Below are positions 41,413-52,700 of a DNA stretch of 64,000 nt, one piece after another. The DNA is from Cladosporium sp. IMV 00045 (Eukaryota > Ascomycota > Dothideomycetes > Cladosporiales > Cladosporiaceae), in NCBI GenBank assembly GCA_001931905.2, contig MSJI02000539.1:1-64000 (forward strand). Reading direction: 5' to 3'. Positions within the stretch are counted from its first letter, which is position 1. Each line of letters begins with the position of its first letter. The notes beneath the pieces are model-generated. The model was given only the letters and a program-made list of their open reading frames with translations, did not search any database and was not told the DNA's origin. Position numbers and translations under genes: made by a program.

Positions 41413-42618
41413 GCATGTTATCGCGGAGAGGTGGACGACGATCGAACATTGGCGCTGCTGGTAAGGCGGACTTTCTCCGGTTCTTCCCAGCCTTTTGCCT
41501 GCATGATACCCCTGTAACAACACAGATGCATTTGCGTTTCTTTCCTTCTAGGTGGCGCCGGATCCACAGCATGGATACCCAGCAGAAAAGCGCTACGGAG
41601 GCTTCGTGGTCCACACCCTGAGCCTCAAATCACATGCCGAGACAACATGAATGGGAATTGCACTTTACCTCGAAATGACCTCTTTTATCTAGCCTGTTCA
41701 GCCTACCACCATTACCAGAGACTACTAACATCCAGCAACATGACAATACTCACATCATTACTACACTACTACACTACCACTATTGGGAATCTGGGGGCTT
41801 CATTCCTCCGGGAACAGAGATTTGGTCTTCCACGACCTTCTCTCCACGACTGGCCCTTTCATTTCTCGGGTTCTTGCTTTTGAGTCTGCAAACCAGTTCT
41901 GGAAGGGCGCAAGTCGACATTCATTGCGAAACAAGCAACTCGGGTTAGTGGCTTCCCGCCTAAGCGATTCGAGTTGCTTTATTTCGCGCTCCGCTCGCTC
42001 GCTCTTCGGGTTCTCTCACGGACCTGCTGGGCGGGTGAGCGGCCTTTTCTCATCGGGTTCGATCCGCTTGTTGTTTTTCGGCTGCTTGCGGGTGCTTGGA
42101 GAGGAAAGAGGGGAGTTGGTGGAGACTTTAGTTTATGGGCGTTGAGTGGCTTTGAGTGGACATTGCGATGGGTTGAGAATGATTTGGTGTTTTGATTGTT
42201 GACTTTCATCAATTGGAGCTTCGATGCTTGACGGGCTACAGGGTACTTGTCAAGTCTAGTGGGGAAAAGGCTGCGAGGGAAATCGGTGTATTGGATTGTT
42301 GTGAAAGTCGTTGGGACTATGTATGTTTCGCGCTGGTACACTCACATGCAGGCATTCCTCATGATATTCGAATCGTACTTGTAACTGTATATAATGAGTG
42401 TCAACAACCCAAAAACTGCAGGGCAGTTGCTGACTTGTCGATGTAGCCTTGGCAGAGGTCGATAGTGGACTGAATGAATGGACCCGCCTTTGGAATTTGT
42501 GACGCTCATGTTTATCCTGACTTCTTAAATACACCAGACGCCGAAGGACATTCCTCGCATTGACAGAACCTCAGAACCAAGGAAGACACTAGAACATCCA
42601 CCTAAGACAACAATTACA
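41413..42618. other. 1.2-kb intergenic region
   Basis: TRF4 3' flank and REX2 promoter. A CTA/CAC-rich microsatellite lies near 41755-41785. The sequence GGGTTCGATCC (42055-42065) resembles a tRNA T-loop, but no matching D-arm, anticodon arm or acceptor stem surrounds it. No gene is seen. Confidence 0.45.
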
Positions 42619-43197
42619 ATGCCCGAATCACGATCGAAACATCCCTTAGTCTGGATAGACTGTGAGATGACCGGCCTCGACACCAGCAAAGACACGATCA
42701 TGTCGCTCGCCTGCTTCGTGACAGACTACGAGCTCAACCTGCTAGACGAAGGCTACGAAGCGATTATCCACCACGACAAAGAACAACTGGACCAAATGGG
42801 CGAATGGTGCACCTCCCACCACGGCTCCTCAGGCCTCACGCAAGCCTGCCTCGACTCGACCACGACCGCCGAGCAGGCCGCCGACGAACTCCTCGCGTAC
42901 ATTCAATCGCACGTCCCCGAGCGCAAGAAAGCCCTCCTCGCCGGCAACACCGTGCACGCCGACCAGCGCTTCTTGCGCCTGGAGCCTTGGAGGAAGATCG
43001 TCTCGTACCTGCACCATCGCATCCTGGACGTCAGCGCCATCAAGGAGGCGGCTAAGCGCTGGGCGCCGCTGGATGTGCTGCAGGCGAGTCCGCAGAAGGC
43101 TGGGAAGCACGAGGCCAAGGCGGATATTTTGGAGAGTATTGCTGAGGCGAAGTACTATAGGGATATGTTCTTTGCGCCGAAGGCGGCGCAGGAATAG
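42619..43197 (+). CDS. REX2: oligoribonuclease (Rex2-type 3'-5' exonuclease)
   Basis: Degrades very short RNAs to mononucleotides; fungal members act in mitochondria and cytoplasm. Intronless, 192 residues. DEDDh exonuclease motifs: WIDCEMTGLD (Asp and Glu of motif I), GNTVHADQRFL (motif II Asp) and KHEAKADILESIAEAKYYR (motif III His and Asp). The motif III order matches oligoribonuclease, where His-Arg-Ala-x-Asp-Asp-Ile is usual; here it reads His-Glu-Ala-Lys-Ala-Asp-Ile. There is no clear mitochondrial presequence at this start. Confidence 0.92.
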   Translation: MPESRSKHPLVWIDCEMTGLDTSKDTIMSLACFVTDYELNLLDEGYEAIIHHDKEQLDQMGEWCTSHHGSSGLTQACLDSTTTAEQAADELLAYIQSHVPERKKALLAGNTVHADQRFLRLEPWRKIVSYLHHRILDVSAIKEAAKRWAPLDVLQASPQKAGKHEAKADILESIAEAKYYRDMFFAPKAAQE

Positions 43198-43945
43198 ACG
43201 AAGTGCAGGGGATTCTGTGGAATGCTTTTCCCCGAACATACAGGTCGGCCTACTGCGAGTGAGAAAATGTCCGTCCAAGGTAGGCATGCGGCGATCGGAC
43301 ACTTGGAGAGCCGCCTTCCTGTCATCCTGTTCTGGGCTACAGGTGTTGCGCTGTCGCGGCAAGTGTAAGCACTTGTTGGATGTTGCGCAGGGGTACGCAG
43401 AGCCATGCGAACAATCGACAATTTTTAGACGGAAGGATTCTTCGAGCGACAGCTGAGGATAAGCACCAACAAATGCTAGATATGCGGGACATCGACTCGG
43501 CAATCGTATCTCGAAGATATCTACACGCCCTCGCTCGGCTCCGCGTCTGCCGACCACCGACTTTGAAGGATGAGAATTCCTTCAGACGTGTTCGTTAGGG
43601 TATGCAATCCGAACACGGTGGTAGTTGTGTTATTGGAATGAGATTGTTTACCACTGCGGTAGATGAAGACAGCTCGATAGCGTGGCGGCTTAAGGGGAGC
43701 CCGAATGTCCGACTGCTCTGAAGAGCTGAAGTCTTCCAGATGGAATATCGTCACGTCCAGGAGCAAATGAATGTTATATATAGCCGCAGACTTGGAGCTA
43801 TAATTGCTGATGCCTCACTTCTCAAGCCTACTCTAGACCCAAATCTTCGACTTCACTCTGTCTGGTACTTTGTTTGGACCACGAACGCTCTCTTCTTCAT
43901 TCCATCACCTGAAACCGGAGCACGTTTCAAGGATACTTCTTTATC
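43198..43945. other. intergenic region, REX2 to FAD monooxygenase
   Basis: About 750 bp. Short frames only, none with conserved features. The sequence before the monooxygenase start includes TATATA (about 43776-43781), some 165 bp upstream. Confidence 0.45.
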
Positions 43946-45522
43946 ATGTCAAACTTCACTGAAGACGTGGACTATTCCACATCGCCGAACGGCACGAACG
44001 GCTTCGACTCCAATGGCGGCGTTCAGTGTGATCCACCCACGGGGATCAACTGCCTAATCATCGGTGCTGGCGTCGGTGGTCTGACAGCTGCTATCGAATG
44101 CCACCGCAAGGGCCATACTGTCCGCGTGTGGGAGCGCTCTGAATCTGCAGTGGCCGGAGGTAAGGGCACGATCATAGCCAGCGTAAAAAGTCGCAAACTA
44201 AGTCAGGCGTAGGTGATATGTTTACCATCGGCCTTAGCGGCAGGAAGTTCCTCAACAATTACCCAGCAATGTTGGAAGAGTACGATCAGATCTCCGTGCA
44301 CAAATGTTTTCTGCAGTACCGCAGACACACGGGCGAGGATATAGGCGAAGCGAAACCTTTCGCCGCTATGTGGGCCAAGGCAGGCATCGACCCAAAGAAC
44401 GTCCCCATGGTCATGCAGATGCGCAAGCTTTGGCACGAAATGCTCTGGCGGCAGGTGGAGAGGTTTGGCATCGAAGTGTCTTTCAACAAGCGCGTGGTCA
44501 AGTACGAGGAAGACGCTGAACGGGGAGTCGCCAGCGTCGTTGATGACCGAGGCGAGCGTGCGGAAGCAGATGTCATTCTCGCGGCTGACGGGCTGAACTC
44601 CAGTTCTCAGGACATTGTGATGCCGGGTGGGAACAAAGGCATGCCATCCGGTCGCAGTGCGTTCCGCAGCGCTTACCCACTGGAACTGGCCATGGCAGAC
44701 CCTCTCGTCAAAGAATACTTCGGACCAAAAGACGGGAAGTTCCCCCTCACACAAACCTGGCTCGGCCCAGACACCCACCTCATGGCACTCTGCTACTTTG
44801 ACAAAGAAGGCAACAACGGCAAAATGGTCTGGGGCGTCACGTACCACGAAAAAGGCGAGCAAGACACGCTGGAATCCTGGTCCAAAACCGTCAGCAGCGA
44901 AGACGTGCTGCGAGTCCTCGACGAAACCGCCCCCGGCTGGGGCGCGCCTCTCAAAGCAATGATCCTCGCCACCCCGCCAGACCACATCGTCCACTGGCCC
45001 TTGCTCTGGCGCAACCCGCAAGCACGCTGGCACTCACCTGCAGGCCGCATCCTGCAGATCGGCGACGCGGCGCACTCTTTCCTGCCCACGTCCGGCAGCG
45101 GCGCGACGACGGCGATCGAAGACGCCGTCACGATCGCCGAATGCCTCAAGCAGAGCGGCGGGAAAGACCACGTCCCCACCGCCGTCAAGACGCACAACCT
45201 CCTCCGCTTCGACAGGGTGTCGTGCGCGCAGCGCCTGGGCTTCGAGAACGCGAGGCGCTTCCATAAGACGGATTTCGGCAGCGGTCCTGTCGACGTTTCC
45301 AAGGTGCAAGCTAGGGTGCCCGTGTGGATTTTTTCGCATGATCCTGAAGAGTATGCTGTGAGAAATTACGCGGAGGCTGCGGAGTGTGTTGGGAATGAGG
45401 AGACGGGGTGGGTGAATACGAATACTCCAAAGGGGTATGTCCCGGTTGAGTGGAGTTTGGAAGAGGTTTTGGAACGGGAGAGGGAAGGGAAGGGGGTGGA
45501 GTTGGAGGGTGACTGGTCTTGA
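43946..45522 (+). CDS. FAD-dependent aromatic-ring monooxygenase (salicylate hydroxylase-like)
   Basis: Exons 43946-44159 and 44213-45522 (53-nt intron, phase 1) give 507 residues. Flavoprotein motifs: INCLIIGAGVGGLTAAIEC (GxGxxG dinucleotide fold, about residues 36-54) with VRVWER at the end of strand two, ILAADGLNSSSQD (DG motif) and IGDAAHSFLPTSGSGAT (GD motif, followed by TTAIEDAVTIAECL). These define group A NAD(P)H-dependent hydroxylases. Members act on phenols, salicylate or polyketide intermediates; the substrate cannot be told. No biosynthetic core gene is nearby, so a secondary-metabolite role is not supported. There is no signal peptide. Confidence 0.88.
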
Positions 45523-45698
45523 TGGGGAGGAGAGGTTGATGCCCTCTTATGGATGTTTTCATGTCGGTTCTCTTGGTACGATCGTATCTTTCTGTCTGAT
45601 TCTTGTGTTTGTTCGTGGCGTGTGTCGTTAAAAATGTTCTTATCGTCATCACGATGAAATTGATCCCAATCAGTCCTCGCCCTGTAGTCATTACCCCA

Positions 45699-46322
45699 TC
45701 AAACCGTCTCGATTTTCAAATCCTCAATCAAAACCTCAATGCCCTTCTCGCCATCGCCCTCCTCAGGCTTAGGCTTAGCACCATAAACGCCCACCCAAAG
45801 CTCCGCCCCCTCCGCTCTCCCCGTCAAATCCGCCCACTTCACCTCCCTCAACGGCACCTTCTTGCCGCCCACGATCACATAAACCCAAACCGTCCCTCCC
45901 TGCTTTTCCGCCAAAAACCTCGCCTTCCCCGCACTCCCCTCCGCCATCGGCGCAAGACTCCAATCCGAAAACCGATCCGTTCCCACAACGCCCAATCTCG
46001 GCTCTCCGTCGAAATACTCCACGCCGGCTTTGATCCATTGCGAGTCGTGCAGATCTGCCCCAGGAGAGGAGGCGAAGGCCATGAGAATCCCGCCCTGGTC
46101 GAATTGCGATTTCCACGGGCCGGAGATTGTGGCGCTCAGGGATTGGAAGGTCGATACGGGGATACGGGTCCCGATTCCTGGCGCGTTGAATTCCATGTCG
46201 CCTGGTTCTGGGCGGCGCCAGATGTCGGTTTTGGGCGGGACGGGGATGGTGAAGGGTTGTGCTGTGGGGTGAGAGGGGAGGGCGGTGGTGGGGAGGTTGA
46301 GGGGTTCGAAGGTTAGAGGCAT
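45699..46322 (-). CDS. DUF1349 family protein (Ree1-like)
   Basis: Single exon, 207 residues from the ATG at 46322. An upstream in-frame start at 46523 would add 67 residues of unlikely sequence. DUF1349 pattern: KTDIWRRPEPGDMEF, SQFDQGGILMAFA, WIKAGVEYFDGEPRLGVVGTDRFSDWS and a C-terminal LWVGVYGAKPKPEE. The fold is a concanavalin-like beta-sandwich. The yeast member Ree1 is described as a regulator of enolase, so homologues are often called regulation of enolase protein 1. The biochemical activity is unknown. Convergent with the FAD monooxygenase (176 bp) and divergent from the NADAR gene (545 bp). Confidence 0.8.
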   Translation of the reverse strand: MPLTFEPLNLPTTALPSHPTAQPFTIPVPPKTDIWRRPEPGDMEFNAPGIGTRIPVSTFQSLSATISGPWKSQFDQGGILMAFASSPGADLHDSQWIKAGVEYFDGEPRLGVVGTDRFSDWSLAPMAEGSAGKARFLAEKQGGTVWVYVIVGGKKVPLREVKWADLTGRAEGAELWVGVYGAKPKPEEGDGEKGIEVLIEDLKIETV

Positions 46323-46867
46323 GATTGTTTGGTTAATGGTTGATGGTTTGGTTTGTTGGTTGGTGATTTTGCGATAGGGAGATTCGATTCTTCCTCTTGT
46401 GAATGCGATGTGGAGATCGGGTGATTTATATACTTGTCCTCTGTCGAGCCTGTCTTGAGTTTGTTTGTCGCCAAGTGGTAACTCCACGTTTACACGAAGG
46501 TCTAATGGAGTTGTATACTCCACTTGGAAGGCGGCTTTGTCCCAAGTTGGAGTTCCCGAAAAGTGCGACCTTTCCTGGTCTGGCGCTTACTTGGTTGTTT
46601 ATTAATCATTTGGACGTCGCTACGATCAGATCCGAAAGTCAGTTGATCAAAGAAACAAATGCATATGTAGGCTCAAAAGAACAAACTCAACATTCCGACT
46701 CCAGCGCGAACGTGAAGGGTCGGCCATCGAAATGTGATGATATCACCGGTTGCGATCGGCGCTCGCATACATGTACATGTATGTAAACATAGATCTATCA
46801 ACTCTTTAATTCATCCAATACCTGCCATCGCATCTCCAACCCTCAATCATCAGAGAGCACAAAAAAC
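46323..46867. promoter_or_regulatory. divergent promoter region, Ree1-like / NADAR
   Basis: 545 bp. Contains the near-palindrome ATACATGTACATGTATGTA (about 46768-46786) some 85 bp before the NADAR start. No gene is seen. Confidence 0.4.
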
Positions 46868-47643
46868 ATGACCACACCAACCGTCCAACCCGACGCCTCT
46901 CTCGGCCCAATCTTCTTCTGGCGCGAATTCGAAGAACCCCACGGTTTCCTCTCGCAATGGTACGACTGCACCTTCCAAGTCGAGGGGGTGACGTATCACA
47001 GCACGGAGATGTGGATGATGGTGCAGAAGGCGAGGTTGTTTGGCGATGAGGTATGAAAGAAACGATCTTGTTTTCGCGGTCGCGGGAGAGAGTGGGGGGA
47101 CGTACGAGGGGGGCTGAATGTTGTGTTCGTTTTCTGATGGGGATGTAGGATGTGGCTCGGCAAATGATGCAGACGACCGTGCCGAGGGAACATCAGGCGC
47201 TGGGGAGGAGGGCGAGGGGGTTTGATAGGGGGAAGTGGGATGAGTGTGAGTTTTCTCTCTTGCAAGGTGGGATGGCCTTGGTTCGTTGGGAGTGTTTGTT
47301 CGTGAGATGGCTAACGAGTGACTGTAAACAGATAAGAGTCGCATCGTGGAAGAGGGCAATTGGCATAAATTCACCAAGAGTAAGGACAGGCCGGAGCTTG
47401 CGAGGATGCTGCTCGATACGGGGGATCGGGAACTCGTCGAGGTGGGTTTGCTGCTTAAGTGTGTGATGTTCGCAAGTTGTAAAGGTCGCTGATTGTATGA
47501 TGTAGGCCTCACCGACGGATCGAATCTGGGGCATTGGATTCTCTGCGGCTAACGCTCTCGATCATCGAAGTGAGTGGGGAGAGAATAGACTGGGCGAAGC
47601 TATTATGAAGGTCAGGGAGAGACTTCGGCAAGAGTGCAAGTGA
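46868..47643 (+). CDS. NADAR domain protein (YbiA-like N-glycosidase)
   Basis: Four exons, 46868-47050, 47149-47245, 47332-47441 and 47506-47643, give 175 residues. NADAR hallmarks: FFWREFEEPHGFLSQWYDC, the segment YHSTEMWMMVQKARLFGDE, WDEYKSRIVEEGNWHKF, and the end DRIWGIGFSA...NRLGEAIMKVRERL. Characterised relatives hydrolyse N-glycosidic bonds: bacterial and plant YbiA/COG3236 act on damaged riboflavin pathway intermediates, and some NADAR proteins remove ADP-ribose from guanine in DNA. Either activity is possible here. Complete for the family, with no extra domain. The second exon boundary lies after the conserved Glu-rich helix. Confidence 0.88.
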
Positions 47644-47806
47644 GCTGTTGTTTGGGTTGGAGATTGTGGTGCTTCATCAATCGATCGAAGAAACCCAGAG
47701 CGAGAAGTCTCATTTTACCTCGCTATCCTGTTATGCGCCATAATACTCCTTTCGCTGTTCGCTTGTCTTGATAAAATGAAAACCTTCCCATTTCTTGTTT
47801 ATGCTT

Positions 47807-48439
47807 CTACTCCCGCTGCATCACCACCGTGAGCGCCATGAAACCCAACATGACCGTTTTGAGCCAGGGATACTCGCTCAGGAGGATTGTAACATATCCC
47901 ACAAAAGGCACGTAGCCAACCACACTTCCCACAACATCCTTCGCGCGGTCGAGGTAGTTCTGTCCTCTGGCGTACAGCTCGGTGTCGTCGGCGGAGTTGT
48001 TGTCGCCTTTCGTCAACAATCTCAACGGTGAAGTGCTGCAGTGGAAACCAACAGTTAGCAAAAAAACCTCCTAGATCAAGAACGCATGCCTCGCTCATCC
48101 CAACAAGAACTCAAAGCAGCGACGAAATAACAGAGAAACTCACCCTCCCCCAAACTTCCTAATCACCCTATGCACGATGGGAATATCCTTGCCGCGCACA
48201 TTGTAGACCACAACCTCGCCGACCTGCGTGTCGGCGCCCCGATTCCACAGGAAGAGCAGGTCGCCGCGCTGGAAGGCCGGTTCCATGCTGCCGGACAGCA
48301 CCACCACGATGGGCGAGGAGGAGTCCGTAGCGACCGAGAGGCCCTTCCAGAGCATGAAGGCTGTGGAGAGCACGAGCGCGAAGTTGAGGACTTGCGCGGC
48401 GAGTTGGCGCGGTTGCAGGGTGGAGAGGGCGGAGAGCAT
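47807..48439 (-). CDS. SEC11: signal peptidase complex catalytic subunit Sec11
   Basis: Cleaves signal peptides in the endoplasmic reticulum. Exons 48439-48144 and 48035-47807 (108-nt intron, branch CTAAC) give 174 residues. An N-terminal membrane segment ([15 protein letters not shown]) precedes the catalytic Ser in [16 protein letters not shown]. The second catalytic box includes IPIVHRVI with the His, and LLTKGDNN...D contributes the Asp. A second hydrophobic segment lies near the C-terminus ([14 protein letters not shown]). Length matches yeast Sec11 (167). Confidence 0.95.
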
Positions 48440-49797
48440 TTTGGGCGGTTTTGGGGTGGTGTTTGTTTGGTTGGTGGTGTTGGGTGGATTGGAGGGTTGG
48501 TGCTCGAAGTGAGCGTCGGAAGGGAGGTGGAGGGGTCAGATTTTCGAGTTTGATTGGGTTTATCGCATTCGTCTGTTCGTTGTGGTGTTCGCGGCGACTC
48601 TCATTGGTCGCCTTTCCTGGTGTTTGGCGTGAGTGTTGTTCTTGGAGTTGGATTGTTGTTTCAAGCCAGCTGTTCTGGAGCTCGGACGTTGAGGAGTTGG
48701 AGGAGTAGCTTACACCGCGCTGTGCTTGGAGTATTTTTGTGCACTTGACGTCTGTACACTCAGATACTAAGGTATTGACTTATAATGATGATTTCAGGGG
48801 TACGATTGCAAGATCCAAGAACATTGAAATAATAAGGCTAAAGCCAACTGAGACTACATGGCGAAGAGACGCTCTTCCAGACGACTCGTTCGATGAAGCC
48901 ATTGGGCACTGACAAGTATTTCGAACGCGATTGCTTACGAGAATTGGATGAAGCAACCAGCTGACATGTGTCTTTGAGAACTTGAGCAATGAAGGTCCGC
49001 GTGAATAGGAAATGCTATGTATACCACGAGTGACGATCTACTGCTAGCAATCACGTACACAGGCGAAGCCATGTAAAGACAAGCCAGCCCAGGGCATATG
49101 CAAACGTGAGAGACAGGTTGCATGTGAATGAAATAGCTAGATAGCCAGTCACCCGAATGCATCGATGTGATTGGAACCTTTCCAAGATTACCACATCGTT
49201 CTCTCGGTCATGCCAGTGGATGTTCGCTGCTTACACATGCAAGAGTCGATCTGTTGAGAAAGTCAACCACTTGCATCGACAAGAGGGCACTCGCACAATC
49301 ACATGTCCAATACTACGTTGCCGAGACAGAGGGTTTGCTTCAGAGGAAGGACTCGTGAGTCTCATGTGTTATGTATATGTGAGGTTTGGTGCGATTATGA
49401 TCACATGGAGTCGTCAAAGAAAATAGTAGATCTGACCGTACTAACACATCTAGTGATGAACAATATCATGTCACATGTCGAATTGCCTATCTCTACCTCA
49501 GGTATCATTATTCATGCCCAAGTGCAGTCCTCCGTAGCGAGAAAATAAGGGTCGGGGATTCGTGCCAAGTTCCCTCGCTGCTCTCCCGCGCAAGCCATCG
49601 AGGCAGGAAGGTAGAAGAGTGGGCAGAGAGTGGCAGAGGCAGAACGTCCGCTTGCCAGCTTGTGCTAGCCCGGGCATCCATCTCCATCCAACAACTTCAC
49701 AATTCCAACCAACACCTCTCTCCTCACCCACCCACCCACCCACTTCCACCTCCCCATCAATCTTCCACTCTCCACCTCCAATGTGCGCGCCGTATCG
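48440..49797. promoter_or_regulatory. divergent upstream region, SEC11 / NOT1
   Basis: 1.36 kb with no convincing gene. A pyrimidine-rich leader with a (CCCA)n run (about 49725-49743) precedes NOT1. A six-codon upstream frame (49781-49801) begins ATGTGCGCG and its TGA overlaps the NOT1 ATG. Confidence 0.5.
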
Positions 49798-52700
49798 ATG
49801 AGCGGCCGCCTTCCTCCTTCCTCCCAGGATCCCTCCTTCAATACCACCGCTACCAACAGCACCACCGCCAATACCAACCCCTCGTCGTCAACCGCTGCTC
49901 GAAGCACGAGATCCCAGCACCCATCCTGGCAAGCCACTACAAACCGTCAATTCGCTCGCCGAGGCCTGACGCCCATCTCTACTGCGAGCTCAGGCCAGCC
50001 GTTGCCTTCCAGCGCGACCAGCAGTCCATCCAGGGCCACCTTTTCGCCCACTCGCCCTGACTCTAATCAGCCCTCAACGGTCGTCAACCGACAAGTCGCG
50101 AGCAGTCACTCCTCGGCCTCCTCTACCCATTCTTTCGCCGGCATCTCAGCAGCAGCGACTCAGCAACAGCAGCAACACCACGCGTCTGCGTCATTGCCTT
50201 CTGCTCCGCGCTCGCGAACCATCACCTCTGGCTCCAGCCCGCGCGTGACCTCACCCATTGCTGGCGTATCTTCATTGTCGCAGACAGGCAACACTGGTGT
50301 AGGATCATCCAGATTCGCCCGCAACACACCCTCCGTCTCTCTATCGGCCGCAGCATCACCTGTCTCGTCCTCTGGACCTCACAGCGCTAGCGCCTCATCT
50401 GGACAGCTCACAAGCTTGGTCATTACCCAACTCAACATCCTCCTGAGCACCATCAAGGACGACGGTGACAGTGCTAAGTGGCAAACACAAGTCGACAAAA
50501 TACACAGACTGGTGGAGGACAACGGTATGGAGGTGTTCCCGCAGTTCTTCCGGCGCTTGCTGCAAAACAATGCAGCCGCCATATTTCCCGGCAGCTCCAG
50601 GCAGCCCGCAGAGACCGGTACTGCCGGTAACTACCAGCTTTTAGTACAAGAGATGCACAAAATCCCCATTGAATCACAGCAAGCGAAAAAGATTGCAGAG
50701 GCATTGGATACCAACGAGGGCGACCTTTTCCGGGACTTTGACTTGTATTCGCTGCTGAATCATTTCAGATTGGACCCCGTAGGGAGGGTCACGCTCGCAC
50801 TTGCCTGCAGAAAGGCATCCAAAGCAGACCTCAGATCTAAGGGTGAGCTCACTCCAGCGACTTTTTCTCTCCATCAGTTGCAACAATGAACGCTAACATG
50901 TGATGACCACTTCAGCCGAAGCTGTATTTAACAGCAACCTTTCGAACTTCCTACAAGTACTCGCACTCAAGCAAGGCGCCGCCTCATCGATGAACGTCTC
51001 GGACGAAGTGATTGCGACGATTATCGAGCGCATAATCCAAGACCCACCGCGTAACTGGGGCGAAGAGCAGAGGGAGAATCTGAAGTTCGCGACACTCGGA
51101 AGGTACAGTGAGCTCAAGCAAAGGCCGCCTCCTGTTGTTCAGTCCGTCATCACCCTCATGGATATGCTGGACTCGCAAGACGGCCGCCTGGCGCGCCACG
51201 TGCAGCGCGCTGGACCGAGATGTACACTCAGCCTCGACACTTGCAAGGAAGTGCTCGCAGGTGTGGGAACTCAGGACATTGCCTACAGACCTATTGCCTT
51301 GACGCTATTGCTCATGGCTATTGTGGAAAATGGAGAAGCCTACGATGCGGCTGTTTTCGTGCAAGCTCTCCGACAGCACCGCGCCGGTGCTAAGATCGAC
51401 TGGGCAGATGTTGTCCAAGGATTCGATATCCCCAAGTTGAACATCACAAAGCCGCAATTCCTGGTCCTCTACAGGGCGCTCTTCCCTCTCGCACGCGAAT
51501 ATTCCAACTTCGACATCCAAAGCCTGTGGGGCGGCACATGGAGTGTTCCCGAGACCCAGCTCAGCTTTGTGGTCGCCTTCCTCTCTACAACGCCGGACGA
51601 GCTGGACGTTTCTCAAATCCCCAATCTCCGTCGCGCCTTCTTACTCGAAGACTTCCAGGATGGATCAGAAAGTGTACGCACTTTCGCGGAGAAGGCAGTC
51701 AAGCATCCCCTAGTGTCGATGGACGCAACCGAAGCTCTCTTTACCATGATCTTCCAGTCTCAAGAGACGTACAATGGCGCACAAATGCTTGGAATCCCGG
51801 AGACCTTGATCAATCCGAACATGACCGTCTTCGTCTGCGCGGCTGCCGCTGTGCCAAAACCGTGGGGCGCCCTGCAGGACCAAGCGCTCAAGCAGCTCTT
51901 CTTTCCCTTCCTCCTGAAGCAGCACGAGAACTACGATTTCGTCATGCATGCTTTGTGGCGCAATGACAAGATTTGGGTTGCTGGCAGGATGGTGGAGTTC
52001 TATCAGCAAGAGAACAACTTGATTGGCATTATCTACGAGCACGCGGTGGAGCATGGCTGGCTGGAGGCTCTCCTCACTATCCAGAGCAGCTTCGTCCTGG
52101 AACTTGCAACCTACGCTCACAGTAAAGGAACCTGCGACCTTGATGATTTCGCGCAACAACACGTCAGCGCCATGGGTATTCAACCTTTCGCACGGGCTAT
52201 CGTCGATTTCGTCAGGAGCAAGATGGAGGGCGAAGCAATCGTGCAAAGGGATCGCATGCAGCCAGCAAGCCCACAGCTGCAGCTTCAGACCGCTCACAAG
52301 CTCCTCATGATGATCAACGACGCTATCCCGGAAGATGACTTTGTTCCTTTGCTCAGGCAGGCGCTGCAGGTTTACCCGCGCCTTGTTAATTACGGGGAGG
52401 ACGAGAGACGGGATGCAATTATTGCTGCGAACAGCGAGCGCGGAAACAGTCTCCCCGAGGAGGCTGGTACCCAGATGGAAGAGCAGTACAAGAGAATGTA
52501 CGGTGGCGAGGTCGATGCAAACGATGTTATTGATCAGCTCAAGCAGCTGAAGACATCCGACAACCCCGCGGACCAGGACCTCTTTGCCAGCATGATCCAT
52601 GGCCTCTTTGACGAGTACAATTGCTTCGGCGAATACCCCAACGAGGCTCTTGCCACTACTGCTGTGCTTTTCGGTGGCCTCATCAAATATGAGGTTCTCT

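Noticed and set aside
42055..42065. GGGTTCGATCC resembling a tRNA T-loop
   Set aside because: The T-stem does not pair properly, and no D-arm, anticodon arm or acceptor stem can be formed around it.
44203..45033. 276-codon frame antisense to the FAD monooxygenase
   Set aside because: A mirror of the coding exon without domain similarity.
31033..45522. idea of a secondary-metabolite cluster (IDO, PrpD-like, FAD monooxygenase, GFA protein)
   Set aside because: No polyketide synthase, peptide synthetase, terpene cyclase or dedicated transporter is present, and housekeeping genes (TRF4, REX2) are interspersed.
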